DNA of 64,000 nucleotides from Candidatus Kapaibacterium sp. (GCA_026003495.1 BPHK01000001.1:434001-498000); one strand, 5' to 3'; numbered from the stretch's first letter, positions 44,131 through 53,815 are shown. A program made the numbers and translations. The notes: generated from the sequence alone by a model not told the origin.

Positions 44131-44712
44131 ATGATCACAATCGGTCAACACGCTGTTGACATCGAAATTTTTACCGAGCCATTTGCCTGCGATCTCGTGC
44201 AGTGCAAGGGAGCCTGCTGTACAATTCCCCACTGCTTTGGCGCTCCATTGGAGGCAGAGGAGATCGCAGCGATCGAGCGCGTGCTCCCCCATGTGCTGCC
44301 GATGCTCTCCGATGCAGCGCGTGCTGTGATAGCGACATACGGTATCGCTGAGCAAACTCCCAGCGGGCAGTGTGTGACGACAACTGTTGATGGCCGCGAG
44401 TGTGTCTTTGCGATCGTCCGTGATGGCATCGCACGCTGCGCGTTGCACCGCGCATGGGAACGGGGCGAAAGCGATTTTCCCAAGCCCCTGTCGTGTCACC
44501 TCTTCCCAGTTCGGCAGACAACAAGCGGAGCACTCGTTTACGAACGCTATTCGGAATGTCACGCTGCACAGCAGCTGGGCAAGCGTCGTGGACAGACGGT
44601 GTACGGTGCGGTGCGCCACGCGCTCGAACGAGCCTTCGGCGCCGAATGGATTGCAGAAGCTGATGCTGTCTCGATGTCCATCACTGGTGCGGAGGAGCGA
44701 TGCCAAAACTAA
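44131..44712 (+). CDS. DUF3109-family protein
   Basis: 193 residues from ATG 44131, chosen for GGAG just upstream (44124-44127) and because the family match begins here; ATG 44122 or 44035 would add 3 or 32 residues. Family marks: CDLVQCKGACCTIPHCFGAPL, a Cys-rich N-terminus, then CVFAIVRDGIARCALHRAW, LSCHLFPVR and ERYSECHAA. The Cys/His pattern suggests a metal or Fe-S site; function unknown. It overlaps rpoN by 13 nt, so it is co-transcribed with it. Confidence 0.8.
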   Translation: MITIGQHAVDIEIFTEPFACDLVQCKGACCTIPHCFGAPLEAEEIAAIERVLPHVLPMLSDAARAVIATYGIAEQTPSGQCVTTTVDGRECVFAIVRDGIARCALHRAWERGESDFPKPLSCHLFPVRQTTSGALVYERYSECHAAQQLGKRRGQTVYGAVRHALERAFGAEWIAEADAVSMSITGAEERCQN

Positions 44713-46301
44713 AGCTGACCCTTGCACCAAAACTGCAGCAGACGCTCACACCGCAGCAGATTCAATATCTCAAACTCCTGCAGCTCCCGACACTGCAACT
44801 GGAGCAGTACGTCAAGCAGGAGCTCGAGGAGAACCCAATGCTGGAGGAAATCTCCGATGACCTCGAACAGCTGAGCTGGACGGAGCGTGTCCCCGAACCG
44901 GATGCTCTCGTGCCGAGTGCGGAGTACGATGAGCGTAGCTTGCCCGCTAGCGGCAGCCCAGGCGAGGGTGAGTTTGAGCCGGCTGTGCTTAGCGGCGAGG
45001 CCGACGAGCAGTACTCGCCGGATTCCGATCGCGAGACGATGTTCGATTACTTTGCTGAGCATTGGCGCGAGTCGGACTCTCCTCGTCGGGGTGACGATGA
45101 CGACGATGACGGCGAGCCGTTCATCCAGCGCATCCGCGATGTGCCCACGCTCGAAGATGAATTGCTCGAGCAGGTGCAGTTTCTCAATCTGACGCCTGCT
45201 GAGCGTATTCTCGCCGAGCAGATCATTGGCAGTCTCGAGCATGACGGATACTTGCGGCGTCCGCTCAAAGAAGTGGTCGCGGAAGCCAACGAACGCATCG
45301 CAGAGGCAATCTTCGAGCGTGCCCAGCGGGGAGAACCCACCGACGGTTTGACGCAGGTTCGGCTCAGCGACGCTGAGCGAGTGCTCAAGCACATTCAGAT
45401 GCTCGAACCCTACGGCTGCGGCAGTCGGAACCTCCAAGAGTGCCTCATTGCTCAGCTCCGGGCATTGCCCGAGCGGAACAAGCATGAAGAGCTTGCACTC
45501 CGTGTGCTCACCGATGCATTCGATGACCTGGCGGAAAAGCACTACCCCGATATTGCCGCCAAACTCAAGGTGGGAGAAGATGACCTCCGCCATGCAGTGG
45601 AGGTGATTCGCCGTCTCAATCCGAAGCCTGGCTATGGCGAACAATCGTTCGGTGATGCAGCGCTGACGATTGTGCCTGACTTCATCGTCGAACGGGACGA
45701 AGAAACTGGTGATCTGCTCGTCTCGCTCAACGACAGCCTGCTGCCGCGGCTGCGGCTCAGTGTCGCCTACCAACAGCTGCGGCGCCAGGCGCAGAAGTCG
45801 CTCAACCGCGAAACTCGCCAGTGGCTCCACCGGAAGCAGGAAGATGCAAAATTTCTCCTTGCAGCGCTTCAGCAGCGCAAAGTGACGATGCTCAAAGTGA
45901 TGACAGCAATCGCACACCTGCAACGGCGGTTCTTCGAGGATGGTCCTTCGGGGCTACGTCCACTCATCTACAAGGACGTTGCTGATGCAACAGGGCTGGA
46001 TATTTCCACCGTCTGCCGCGTCGTGAGCGGCAAGTACGTTCAAACCGACTACGGCATCTTCGAGCTGCGCTACTTTTTCAGCGAAGCACTTATGACCGAT
46101 GATGGGGAAGAAGTTTCCACGCGCGTTATCAAAGACCTGATCCGCAAGCTCATCGAGGAAGAGCCGAAAAACAACCCACTCAGCGACGATCGAATCAGCA
46201 AAGAACTCAAAAAGCGCGGGTACAACGTGGCGCGGCGAACGGTCGCCAAATACCGCGAGCAGATGAAGATCCCAATTGCTCGGCTCCGACGCGGGCTCTA
46301 A
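44700..46301 (+). CDS. rpoN: RNA polymerase sigma-54 factor RpoN
   Basis: 533 residues. Region I is Gln/Leu-rich (LAPKLQQTLTPQQIQYLKLLQL), region II is acidic (DDDDDDGEPF near residue 135), the core-binding region starts near residue 150, a HTH is around 400-420 and the RpoN box ARRTVAKYREQMKIP is at about residues 511-525. It directs RNA polymerase to -24/-12 promoters, which need an ATP-driven activator. A -24/-12 element was found at 21647 in this window. It overlaps the DUF3109 gene and is 2 nt ahead of addA. No enhancer-binding activator is in the window. Confidence 0.96.
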   Translation: MPKLKLTLAPKLQQTLTPQQIQYLKLLQLPTLQLEQYVKQELEENPMLEEISDDLEQLSWTERVPEPDALVPSAEYDERSLPASGSPGEGEFEPAVLSGEADEQYSPDSDRETMFDYFAEHWRESDSPRRGDDDDDDGEPFIQRIRDVPTLEDELLEQVQFLNLTPAERILAEQIIGSLEHDGYLRRPLKEVVAEANERIAEAIFERAQRGEPTDGLTQVRLSDAERVLKHIQMLEPYGCGSRNLQECLIAQLRALPERNKHEELALRVLTDAFDDLAEKHYPDIAAKLKVGEDDLRHAVEVIRRLNPKPGYGEQSFGDAALTIVPDFIVERDEETGDLLVSLNDSLLPRLRLSVAYQQLRRQAQKSLNRETRQWLHRKQEDAKFLLAALQQRKVTMLKVMTAIAHLQRRFFEDGPSGLRPLIYKDVADATGLDISTVCRVVSGKYVQTDYGIFELRYFFSEALMTDDGEEVSTRVIKDLIRKLIEEEPKNNPLSDDRISKELKKRGYNVARRTVAKYREQMKIPIARLRRGL

Positions 46302-46303
46302 CG

Positions 46304-49300
46304 ATGGCTCTGCGCTATACCCCACCGCAGCTGACCACGGCACAGCGTCGCGCTGTCACAGAGCCAGGGCCGCTCATTGTTTCTGCCAGTGCAGGTTCGG
46401 GCAAAACACGCGTGCTAGTTGAGCGCTATGTGCGAGTACTGCTCGACGGTGGCGTTGACGTTCGCCGTGTTGTAGCGCTGACGTTCACGCGAAAAGCCGC
46501 TGCCGAAATGCTCGAGCGAGTTGCAACGCGGCTCGATCGCCTCTTTGCAGAAGCCAAGCATCCCGATGAACTGTTACAACTGCGCTCCCTCCGTGAGCGA
46601 CTGGTGAGCGCAAGTATTTCCACCTTCCACAGCTACTGCAGCAGTTTGCTTCGTCGGTTCCCGATCGAGGCAAAAGTCCCGCCCGTCTTCGGTGAGCTGA
46701 GCGCTGCCGATCGTCTTCAACTGCGGCGGCGAGCAATCCGTGTGATCGTCGAACAGTGGCTCAGCACCCAACGTCGTAACGAACTCGCCGAGCTGATTCG
46801 AGTCTTTGGTGGTTCCTACCAAGCTCTCGAACGCAGTCTCGAACGTATGCTGAGCTGCCCATCGCATTTGATCAGCAACTATTCGGTCCCATTGCTCCAA
46901 GACCAACTGCACAGCGTGATCGGCCGGCTGGCCATGCAGCTTGTGCACTTCTGGCAAGAGTTGCTTGCTCGGGCTGGTTACGGTGCAGCAGAAGAGTGTG
47001 CGGACGTTATCGCGTTTGCACGGCAGGTGCTCCGCGCAGGATTTGCGTTCGGCAGCGACAGCAATGACGCACTCCGACGAGCACTCGAGACATTCCACAC
47101 AAAGGATGGAACACTTCGCGCCAAATGGAAACGCATCGTTGACGAACGCAAGGCACGCTCTGCAAAACAGCTGGCTGAAGCTGTTCGGCACGCGCTCGAT
47201 GCTGACCTTCTAACTGAGCAGCGCGCTCAGCGAGCAGCAACGATTCTCGTTGAGCTTGCGCGTGCTGCACTCGAGGTGATGGATGCCGAGAAAACCGATC
47301 TGGCAGCGTTCGAGCCGGATGACCTCCAGCGCCGTGCATTAGCGCTTCTGGACAACGATAGCGTGCGCTCAAGACTCCGCTGGGAAATCGAGCACATCCT
47401 TGTTGACGAATTCCAAGACACCGACCCGATTGAGTACGATCTCTTGCAGCGGCTCGTGCCATTGCACGATCACGCGACGGACGCCCCTGAACTGTTTATC
47501 GTTGGCGATCCAAAGCAGAGCATTTACGGCTTCCGGGGAGCTGACGTCCGAGTCTTCGAGCGTGCGCGAGAAGACATCGTCGCGGCGGCTGGTGCAGGAC
47601 ACGACATCCACCTTCAGACGTCCTTCCGCATGACGCCGGAGCTTGTCGCGCTGGTCAATGCGGTCATGCAGAAAGCAATGCCAGAGCAGACCTGCGGCTA
47701 CGAGGTCGGCTATGAAGAGCTCTGCACAGCGCGTGCCATTGAGACGTGCCCTCCCAGCTCGCTTGCGCTCATGGTCGGGCGGGATGCAATCGCGACAGCA
47801 ACGCTCGTTGCCCGGCATATTGCGCGCATCACCTCCACCGCTGAGCAGCAACGGTCAGTTTGGGATGAACGTTTGCCTGGAGCTCAAGGGAGGCAGGGTG
47901 GAGTTCGGGGTGCGCTCTACCGTGACATTGCGATCCTTGCGCGCAAAGGCTCGACGCTTGCTGCATACGTCCAGGCGCTCCGCGCTGCTGGTATTCCGTT
48001 CCGAATCGAGAGCGGTCGGGGATTCTATCAGACGCAGGAAGTGCTCGATGTGCTCTCGTTTCTGCGGCTTGTGCACAATCGTCACGACGATGTTGCGGTT
48101 GCGACATTTCTTCGGTCTCCATTTGTTGGCTTGAGCGATTCCGAGCTTGTGCAGATTGCAACACGGGGCCGGCAGCAAGCATCACTGTTTGAGCGCTTTG
48201 CCACGTTAGCTCAGAGCACCGATGCACCGCCGCGAATTGCCGCCGCCTATTCGATGCTTGCGCAGCTGCTGCCGATCGCCACTCGACTGCCTCCGACGAT
48301 GCTTGTTCGCTTGCTCGTGCGTCGGACGCAGTGGTACCAAAACGTTTGGAGCTCGCCGCGCGCAGAGCAGATTATCGCGAACGTGGAAAAGTTACTCGAA
48401 GCTGCGCGGCAGTTCGAGCAGCAGGGATTCCGGAACCTGCTCGATTTTGTCGAGGAGCTCGACAGTCTCCGCCTTGTTGCCGACACTGAATCGGAAGCCG
48501 CCGTCATCAGCGACGATAACGTTGTCACGCTCATGACAATTCACGCTGCCAAAGGGCTGGAGTTCCCAATCGTGTACGTAGTCGGTGCCGAGCAGCTCAC
48601 GAGCGGCCGACCAGAGCCTCTTGCGATCACAGAGGAGTTGGGGGTGACGATCGCATCGGTTGAGGGCAGGGAAACACTTGGGGGAACGCTGGCGCGGCAG
48701 ATTCTTCGCCAGCGAGAGCAAGCAGAAGAGCGCCGTCTGCTCTACGTGGCATTGACGCGTGCAAAAGACCACCTCTTCATTGCAGGCACAGTCGAGCCGC
48801 CCGACTCTGATAGGACCAACAGGCCACTGCCAAGTGAGAGCTTCTTGGGAATCATTAGCCAGGCGCTGGGCATCGAGTGGGAATCCAGCTATGGCGTCCG
48901 ATCGGTGCAGCTACAGGGTCTTGTCCGTGCGTTCCCAGAAGAAGCTCCGCGGCAGGTTGATGCGTCCATCGAAATCATCTACGACTTGCCAGAAGTCAGC
49001 GCCTCTGCTGGTACACCCGAGCAGCAGCCGACCGTCCCTGTGATGACCGATGCAGTTGCGAGCACAATTTGCGGGGAGATCGTCTCTGCTTCTCAACTGC
49101 TGCTCTTCGAGCAATCGCCGAAGGACTACTACCGCATCTACCGCTGTGGCTTGCCTGCGCGAGAGGACCAGTGGCAGCGTGCACTGGCACGCTTAGAGCG
49201 CGAGGAAGAGGTTGTTGGCACCCTTGCGGGGCAGATCATCCACCGCGGACTCGAATACGTGATTGCAGGGGAGCTCTCTGTTGATGCTGCGATCGAGCGT

Positions 49301-49783
49301 GCACTTGCCGACTATCGCAGCTCTGCGCACGAGAATCTCCGGCAGCGAGCTACCCAGGAGGTTCGAGCAACGATGGAATTTCTCGAACGGAACGGATTAC
49401 TCAGCAGCACATCTGGCGCGCTCATCGAGCAACCGATCATCATGCCGCTCGGCGAGCATTTCCTCTACGGTGTGCCCGATGTGCTCATTGAAACGGCCAT
49501 GGGGTGGGAGATTTGGGATTGGAAGACAAATCGTCGCGACGAGCGCTCAGCGGAAGATTGGCTTGTGTACTACCACACGCAGCTGGAAGTTTACGGACTC
49601 CTTGCAGCGTCGGCATTCCCTTTGCAAGAGCAGTTTACTGTGCGGCTCATTTTGACTCGGCCACCAGTAGCGATGGTGCATCGCACCCTCCGTCGCGCCG
49701 AGCTTGATGCAGCGCGCGCCCGGATCACGTCGCTCGTCGAGGGCATTGTCCGCACTGCTGCTGAGCCGTGCCCACTGCGTTGA
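46304..49783 (+). CDS. addA: AddA-type helicase-nuclease (UvrD-like)
   Basis: 1,159 residues. Helicase motifs: Walker A SASAGSGKTRVLVERY (28-43), HILVDEFQDTDPIEYDLL (about 366), VGDPKQSIYGFRGADVRVF (about 402), TIHAAKGLEFPIVYVVG (about 747) and LLYVALTRAKDHL (about 815). The C-terminal nuclease has GVPDVLIETAMGWEIWDWKTNRR (about 1056-1078), the D-x(n)-D/ExK core of RecB-family nucleases. With AddB it processes double-strand ends for recombination; no addB partner is visible in this window, so a stand-alone use cannot be excluded. It is 2 nt downstream of rpoN. Confidence 0.9.
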   Translation: MALRYTPPQLTTAQRRAVTEPGPLIVSASAGSGKTRVLVERYVRVLLDGGVDVRRVVALTFTRKAAAEMLERVATRLDRLFAEAKHPDELLQLRSLRERLVSASISTFHSYCSSLLRRFPIEAKVPPVFGELSAADRLQLRRRAIRVIVEQWLSTQRRNELAELIRVFGGSYQALERSLERMLSCPSHLISNYSVPLLQDQLHSVIGRLAMQLVHFWQELLARAGYGAAEECADVIAFARQVLRAGFAFGSDSNDALRRALETFHTKDGTLRAKWKRIVDERKARSAKQLAEAVRHALDADLLTEQRAQRAATILVELARAALEVMDAEKTDLAAFEPDDLQRRALALLDNDSVRSRLRWEIEHILVDEFQDTDPIEYDLLQRLVPLHDHATDAPELFIVGDPKQSIYGFRGADVRVFERAREDIVAAAGAGHDIHLQTSFRMTPELVALVNAVMQKAMPEQTCGYEVGYEELCTARAIETCPPSSLALMVGRDAIATATLVARHIARITSTAEQQRSVWDERLPGAQGRQGGVRGALYRDIAILARKGSTLAAYVQALRAAGIPFRIESGRGFYQTQEVLDVLSFLRLVHNRHDDVAVATFLRSPFVGLSDSELVQIATRGRQQASLFERFATLAQSTDAPPRIAAAYSMLAQLLPIATRLPPTMLVRLLVRRTQWYQNVWSSPRAEQIIANVEKLLEAARQFEQQGFRNLLDFVEELDSLRLVADTESEAAVISDDNVVTLMTIHAAKGLEFPIVYVVGAEQLTSGRPEPLAITEELGVTIASVEGRETLGGTLARQILRQREQAEERRLLYVALTRAKDHLFIAGTVEPPDSDRTNRPLPSESFLGIISQALGIEWESSYGVRSVQLQGLVRAFPEEAPRQVDASIEIIYDLPEVSASAGTPEQQPTVPVMTDAVASTICGEIVSASQLLLFEQSPKDYYRIYRCGLPAREDQWQRALARLEREEEVVGTLAGQIIHRGLEYVIAGELSVDAAIERALADYRSSAHENLRQRATQEVRATMEFLERNGLLSSTSGALIEQPIIMPLGEHFLYGVPDVLIETAMGWEIWDWKTNRRDERSAEDWLVYYHTQLEVYGLLAASAFPLQEQFTVRLILTRPPVAMVHRTLRRAELDAARARITSLVEGIVRTAAEPCPLR

Positions 49784-49841
49784 GGGAATGCCGAACGTGT
49801 AGATTTGCGCACCAGTTCCCACAATCAGACACGTCGGAGCA

Positions 49842-50783
49842 ATGAAGGTTATTGGCGTCCTCTTCGGGATGGAGCAGACATTCCCTCCAGCGCTCGTCGA
49901 GCGAATCAACAGCATGCACCAAGCAGATGTACGTGCTGAGTTTGTCAAGGTTGGAGCAATTGAGATGGATGCGCTGCTCGGATACGATGTGATCCTCGAC
50001 CGGATTTCTCACGACATTCCATTCTACCGCTCGTTGCTAAAAGTTGCAGCGCTTGGCGGCACAGTCGTCGTCAACAATCCCTTCTGGTGGAGCGCCGACG
50101 ATAAGTTCTTCAACTACGCACTGATGACACGGATGGGTGTGCCGATTCCGCGGACCGTACTCTTGCCGCACAAGCAGCATCCGCCAGGAACGACGTCCGA
50201 GTCCATGCGCAACTTGGTGTATCCGCTCGATTGGGATGCAATCTTTGCGTACGTGGGATTCCCGGCATTCTTGAAGCCACATGCAGGAGGCGGCTGGAAG
50301 CACGTCTACAAAGTACACTCGCCGGAGGAGTTCTTTGCAGCCTACGACCAAACAGGCGATCTCTGCATGGTGTTGCAGCAAGCGGTAGAGTTCACCGAAT
50401 ACTACCGGTGTTACTGTATCGGACGGCGATGGGTGCGCGTAATGCCCTATGAGCCGCGCAACCCGCACCACGAGCGGTATCGAGCCTCGTGGACGCCAAC
50501 GGTCGAGCGACTGGCGCAGATCGAGGATCTTACGCTGAAAATTTGCACAGCACTGGGCTACGACTTCAACACCGTCGAGTTTGCAGTTTCGGACGATGTC
50601 CCCTACGCGATTGATTTTCTCAACCCCGCGCCCGATGCGGAGCGAAGCTCGGTGCAGGAGGAGAACTTTGAATGGGTTGTGCAAACAACGGCGGAATATT
50701 TGGTCGAGCTTGCACGGCGGGGACGAAAAGTGCCCACGCAGTATACCTGGAGCGAATTTATCGGCAAGCGGAAACGTCCATGA
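49842..50783 (+). CDS. ATP-grasp fold enzyme (RimK-like, function unknown)
   Basis: 313 residues. The ATP-grasp core is visible: GFPAFLKPHAGGGWKHVYKV (nucleotide-binding lid), DLCMVLQQAVEFTEYYRCYCIG (acidic loop) and EFAVSDDVPYAIDFLNPAPDAE (metal-binding D-x-N-P). This pattern fits carboxylate-amine ligases and their relatives. No named substrate can be assigned. It overlaps smpB as ATGA and is 58 nt after addA. Confidence 0.75.
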   Translation: MKVIGVLFGMEQTFPPALVERINSMHQADVRAEFVKVGAIEMDALLGYDVILDRISHDIPFYRSLLKVAALGGTVVVNNPFWWSADDKFFNYALMTRMGVPIPRTVLLPHKQHPPGTTSESMRNLVYPLDWDAIFAYVGFPAFLKPHAGGGWKHVYKVHSPEEFFAAYDQTGDLCMVLQQAVEFTEYYRCYCIGRRWVRVMPYEPRNPHHERYRASWTPTVERLAQIEDLTLKICTALGYDFNTVEFAVSDDVPYAIDFLNPAPDAERSSVQEENFEWVVQTTAEYLVELARRGRKVPTQYTWSEFIGKRKRP

Positions 50784-51256
50784 GCCAACCCGTGGAGCGG
50801 CCACGACGCGTCATTGTCACCAACCGTAAGGCGCAGCATCTCTACCACATCCTGCACCGTGTGGAAGCGGGGATTGTCCTGCAGGGGAGCGAGGTGAAAT
50901 CACTGCGCGAGGGCAAGGTCAATCTGACGGATGCCTATGCAGCCTTCCGCGAGAAAGACAAGCTCGAGCTGTGGTTGTTCAATCTGCACATTGCGCCATA
51001 TTCCCATGGCTCGTATGCTAATCATCTGCCGACACGCCCGCGGAAATTGCTCTTGCACCGGCGAGAGCTTGTGCGGCTCCGCTCGATGGTTGAAGAAAAA
51101 GGAATGACCATCGTTCCGCTCCAGTTGTACTTCTCCGGCCCGTTTGTGAAGGTCGAGCTTGGTGTCGTGCGCGGGAAAAAACTCTACGATCGGCGGGAGG
51201 ACATCAAAGCGCGTGACGCGGAGCGGACGATGCGACGTGCCGCGTCATCGGAATAG
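50780..51256 (+). CDS. smpB: SmpB, tmRNA-binding protein
   Basis: 158 residues from ATG 50780; the ATGA overlap with the ATP-grasp gene suggests coupled translation. Marks are TNRKAQHLYHIL, GIVLQGSEVKSLREGKVNL, LFNLHIAPYSHGSY and the basic C-terminus GKKLYDRREDIKARDAERTMRR, which enters the ribosome to activate trans-translation. No ssrA gene was found in this window. Confidence 0.95.
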   Translation: MSQPVERPRRVIVTNRKAQHLYHILHRVEAGIVLQGSEVKSLREGKVNLTDAYAAFREKDKLELWLFNLHIAPYSHGSYANHLPTRPRKLLLHRRELVRLRSMVEEKGMTIVPLQLYFSGPFVKVELGVVRGKKLYDRREDIKARDAERTMRRAASSE

Positions 51257-51258
51257 AG

Positions 51259-51333
51259 GGCGGGCAACGGGATTCGAACCCGCGACCCCCAGAGCCACAA
51301 TCTGGTGCTCTAACCAGCTGAGCTATGCCCGCC
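51259..51333 (-). tRNA. tRNA-His (GTG anticodon)
   Basis: Minus strand starts G-G-C-G-G-G-C-A at 51333, anticodon GTG within CAGATTGTGGCTCTGG, T-loop GGGTTCGAATCCC. The acceptor GCGGGCA (51332-51326) pairs with TGCCCGC (51266-51260). An extra G at -1 (51333) faces discriminator C73 (51259), the identity mark of tRNA-His, here gene-encoded. CCA is not encoded. Confidence 0.95.
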
Positions 51334-51356
51334 AGCGTGTGGGGCAAAAATACGGA

Positions 51357-52034
51357 CTATCGCACCAGCGGGATCTCCAGCAGAGCACTCAACCGAAGCC
51401 GGCGGATTTTCCGTTGTTGACCTTGGTCGTTGGTTACGACGAAGTGTTGCACCGTGAGCTTGAGCACAACGGCGTGACTACTATTGCGCCATATGCGAAC
51501 AAGGCAGAATACTGAATCGCGAAGTTCCGGAGGGATCTCTGGGCTAGTCGAAGTGAGTCTGCTTGGACGGTAGAGCCACCCGTTCATTCCTGCTTCGCGG
51601 AGGTAGAAGACAGCCTCTCCGCGGACGAGCCGCTTTTCTCCGCGATCGAGGTAGATCTCTGCTGCGCTATCGAGCTCGAGCGTAAAGCGACGCACGCGCA
51701 GTGCGAGCGTATCACGCCCGCTGTTGACTTTGGGAATCAAGCTCAGCCGCAAACGGAGAACACGATTTCGAACGGTATCGAGGACAATAGTGTTCCTTTC
51801 ATCTTGCCCTGACCACGGGAGTCCTGGGGTACTTGCCAGGACGTAGTCATACTCTTGCCCATCGCCACCAGTAAGGAAGCGGTCATCACCAGAGGCTTCA
51901 TCGAGATGCTCTGGCAAAATTGTACGCTCGATGGGCTTGGGGTTTTCGACGACGGGTTCGGTAACGCTGCCTGGATCGGCACAGCTCCAGAGTGCTATCG
52001 AAAGTACAGACAAGAACAACAACCGTGTCTTCAT
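51357..52034 (-). CDS. Putative lipoprotein
   Basis: 225 residues from ATG 52034. MKTRLLFLSVLSIALWSCADPG gives a lipoprotein-type signal with Cys at position 18 (LWSC, a slightly atypical lipobox). The mature part has no recognised domain; it contains several beta-strand runs and ends in LRLSALLEIPLV. It overlaps the coding region of the anti-sigma protein (52045) only in the part upstream of ATG 52034. It lies directly downstream of the anti-sigma gene and may belong to its unit. Confidence 0.65.
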   Translation of the reverse strand: MKTRLLFLSVLSIALWSCADPGSVTEPVVENPKPIERTILPEHLDEASGDDRFLTGGDGQEYDYVLASTPGLPWSGQDERNTIVLDTVRNRVLRLRLSLIPKVNSGRDTLALRVRRFTLELDSAAEIYLDRGEKRLVRGEAVFYLREAGMNGWLYRPSRLTSTSPEIPPELRDSVFCLVRIWRNSSHAVVLKLTVQHFVVTNDQGQQRKIRRLRLSALLEIPLVR

Positions 52035-52044
52035 TGCTGCAATC

Positions 52045-53235
52045 CTAAAAACGGAACATGATTCCATACGTGATGCCCACATTCGGCGTCAGGTATGGCG
52101 TGGACTGATAGACGTACCGCATCAACGCACCTTCCAAGCCGAGCATGACACCAACCGAAGGAGCAGGGCGATATACCACACCAGCTGTTGCTCGACCGAG
52201 CAGACCGAATTCTGTTGCACCCACCCCCAGCTGCGCAAATGGCTCCCACTGGGGTCCAAGCTGTGTACGGTACTGGTAGCTGGCGACGCCCCAGAGCAAT
52301 GCTGGGTACGCTTCGTAGCGTAGGCGTGTGTCTTCCTGGTAGCCGTAGAACTGCATCGCAAACGGTTCGCGGCCCACTTCGATACCGACGGCGTGGTGGT
52401 CGCTGAGCGTGTAGAAGAGCCCAACGGCACTGGTGCTCAGCGCGGAGCTGCGGTCCGGCTGCTGTGGGACGGTAACGAGCGAGCTTGTCGCTAACCCACG
52501 GAGCAGGAGTCGGAACTGAGGATAGTGCTCGTACGTGGGGAGCAGTGGCGTTTGCGCCGACTGTTCAATGGCTACGTCGCGCGGTGACTGCGGTTGCTCG
52601 GAACGGCGGATTGTATATGGCGCGGCTGTAAAGCGGATTGGCTGGACATCATCCAAGAGCGCAAGCTCCTGCTGGTGCTGCGATGGTTGGACTGCGGGCG
52701 TTGTTGCTGTTGCTGGAGGAGTTGCGTGCTCTGGGGTAGCTGCGTTTGCCTCTTCTGCGCGTGCGGTGCTCGGAATACCAGGCAGATAGACTGTCCGTGT
52801 GCGGTAGACAATACGTTCAACGACCGTTGTTTCCGGTGTTGGTTGTTGGGGAGGAGTTTGTTGCTGTGCAACGGGCGGAGGTGTCGGCGGGGTTGACAGC
52901 AGCGTCATTGCCAACCATGTGAGAGCACCACCAGCAATCGCACTTGCAACCGGGAGCCAGAGCCGACGCAAGAGGCTTGCGCCAATGCTTGCGCCCATCC
53001 CAATGCCCAGACTTTGGAAGATGGCAGCGGTCGTGCTCACCGGTGGTACGAGCGCCACCAGATCGTTGCATGCTGCTCGGCGGAGGGCGAGCAGTTCGCG
53101 CATTTCCTGACGCAGGTCAGCATGCGTGGCTAGTGCGCTGAAGAGTGGCTCCTCGAGCGCGGGCTCCAGCTCGCCATCGAGATATGCCGAAAGCCATTCG
53201 GAGTATCGCTCGGTGTAGTCCATTTGATCATTCAT
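52045..53235 (-). CDS. Anti-sigma factor with an N-terminal cytoplasmic domain, one membrane helix and a C-terminal barrel-like domain
   Basis: 396 residues. Residues 1-60 form a short helical anti-sigma head (YSEWLSAYLDGELEPAL, with no HxxxCxxC zinc site). One membrane helix lies at about 91-114 (RRLWLPVASAIAGGALTWLAM). A Pro/Ala/Gln-rich linker runs to about 200, and the last 150 residues are alternating strands ending VGITYGIMFRF with a terminal Phe, as in outer-membrane barrels. It overlaps the sigma gene by 8 nt and so is translated with it. An anti-sigma factor with a barrel-like end is unusual; see findings. Confidence 0.7.
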   Translation of the reverse strand: MNDQMDYTERYSEWLSAYLDGELEPALEEPLFSALATHADLRQEMRELLALRRAACNDLVALVPPVSTTAAIFQSLGIGMGASIGASLLRRLWLPVASAIAGGALTWLAMTLLSTPPTPPPVAQQQTPPQQPTPETTVVERIVYRTRTVYLPGIPSTARAEEANAATPEHATPPATATTPAVQPSQHQQELALLDDVQPIRFTAAPYTIRRSEQPQSPRDVAIEQSAQTPLLPTYEHYPQFRLLLRGLATSSLVTVPQQPDRSSALSTSAVGLFYTLSDHHAVGIEVGREPFAMQFYGYQEDTRLRYEAYPALLWGVASYQYRTQLGPQWEPFAQLGVGATEFGLLGRATAGVVYRPAPSVGVMLGLEGALMRYVYQSTPYLTPNVGITYGIMFRF

Positions 53236-53815
53236 CAGTGGTGTTCATATCCTCGGTTCGATCAGAAAAGTATGGTGCCAAAATGCCGCGGAGTTTCTGC
53301 CGCGCACGGAACGCTCGGACCTTGACTACATCCGCACTAACGCCAGTCATCGCACCAATTTCTGCGTACGAAAGTCCTTCGTACTCGTGGAGCACAAAGG
53401 CTTCGCGATATTCCAAGGGGAGTAGCTCCAGGGCGCGGGCAAGGAGCTCTGCCAGTTCATCGTTTTCATAGGGCTGCTCACGGGTAATGCTGTGGTAGTC
53501 TTCCAACTCAAGTGTCGGTCGAGCGCTCCGCTTGATGTTGAGGCAGACGTTCCGTGCAATGCGGAGGAGAAACGCCGGTACGTTGGTCATTGTCCGCGTT
53601 GGGTCAGCGGTCGAATAGAACCGCATGAACGCTTCTTGGAAGGCGTCCTTAGCGACGTCGTCATCGCCCATGATGCGGCGGCAGTAGGCATAAACCCGCG
53701 GTGCATGGCGGTGGTAGAGTTCGGTAAATGCCGCATCGCGCTCGCGCTTCGACAGTTCACCGTCGCACATGCGCCGATACAGCTCGGCATCGCTCAACGC
53801 TTCCAACTCGCGCAT
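53228..53815 (-). CDS. ECF-type RNA polymerase sigma factor
   Basis: 195 residues. Region 2 (about 20-95) reads FTELYHRHAPRVYAYCRRIMGD and FQEAFMRFYSTAD. Region 4 (about 130-180) has LPLEYREAFVLHEYEGLSYAEIGAMTGVSADVVKVRAFRARQKL. Its partner is the anti-sigma gene, overlapping by 8 nt. The promoter region faces the Cys-rich secreted protein (53982), the most likely ECF target by position (inference). Confidence 0.9.
   Translation of the reverse strand: MRELEALSDAELYRRMCDGELSKRERDAAFTELYHRHAPRVYAYCRRIMGDDDVAKDAFQEAFMRFYSTADPTRTMTNVPAFLLRIARNVCLNIKRSARPTLELEDYHSITREQPYENDELAELLARALELLPLEYREAFVLHEYEGLSYAEIGAMTGVSADVVKVRAFRARQKLRGILAPYFSDRTEDMNTTDE

Noticed and set aside
44709-45923. Minus-strand 404-residue ORF
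   Set aside because: Antisense to rpoN; no family features.
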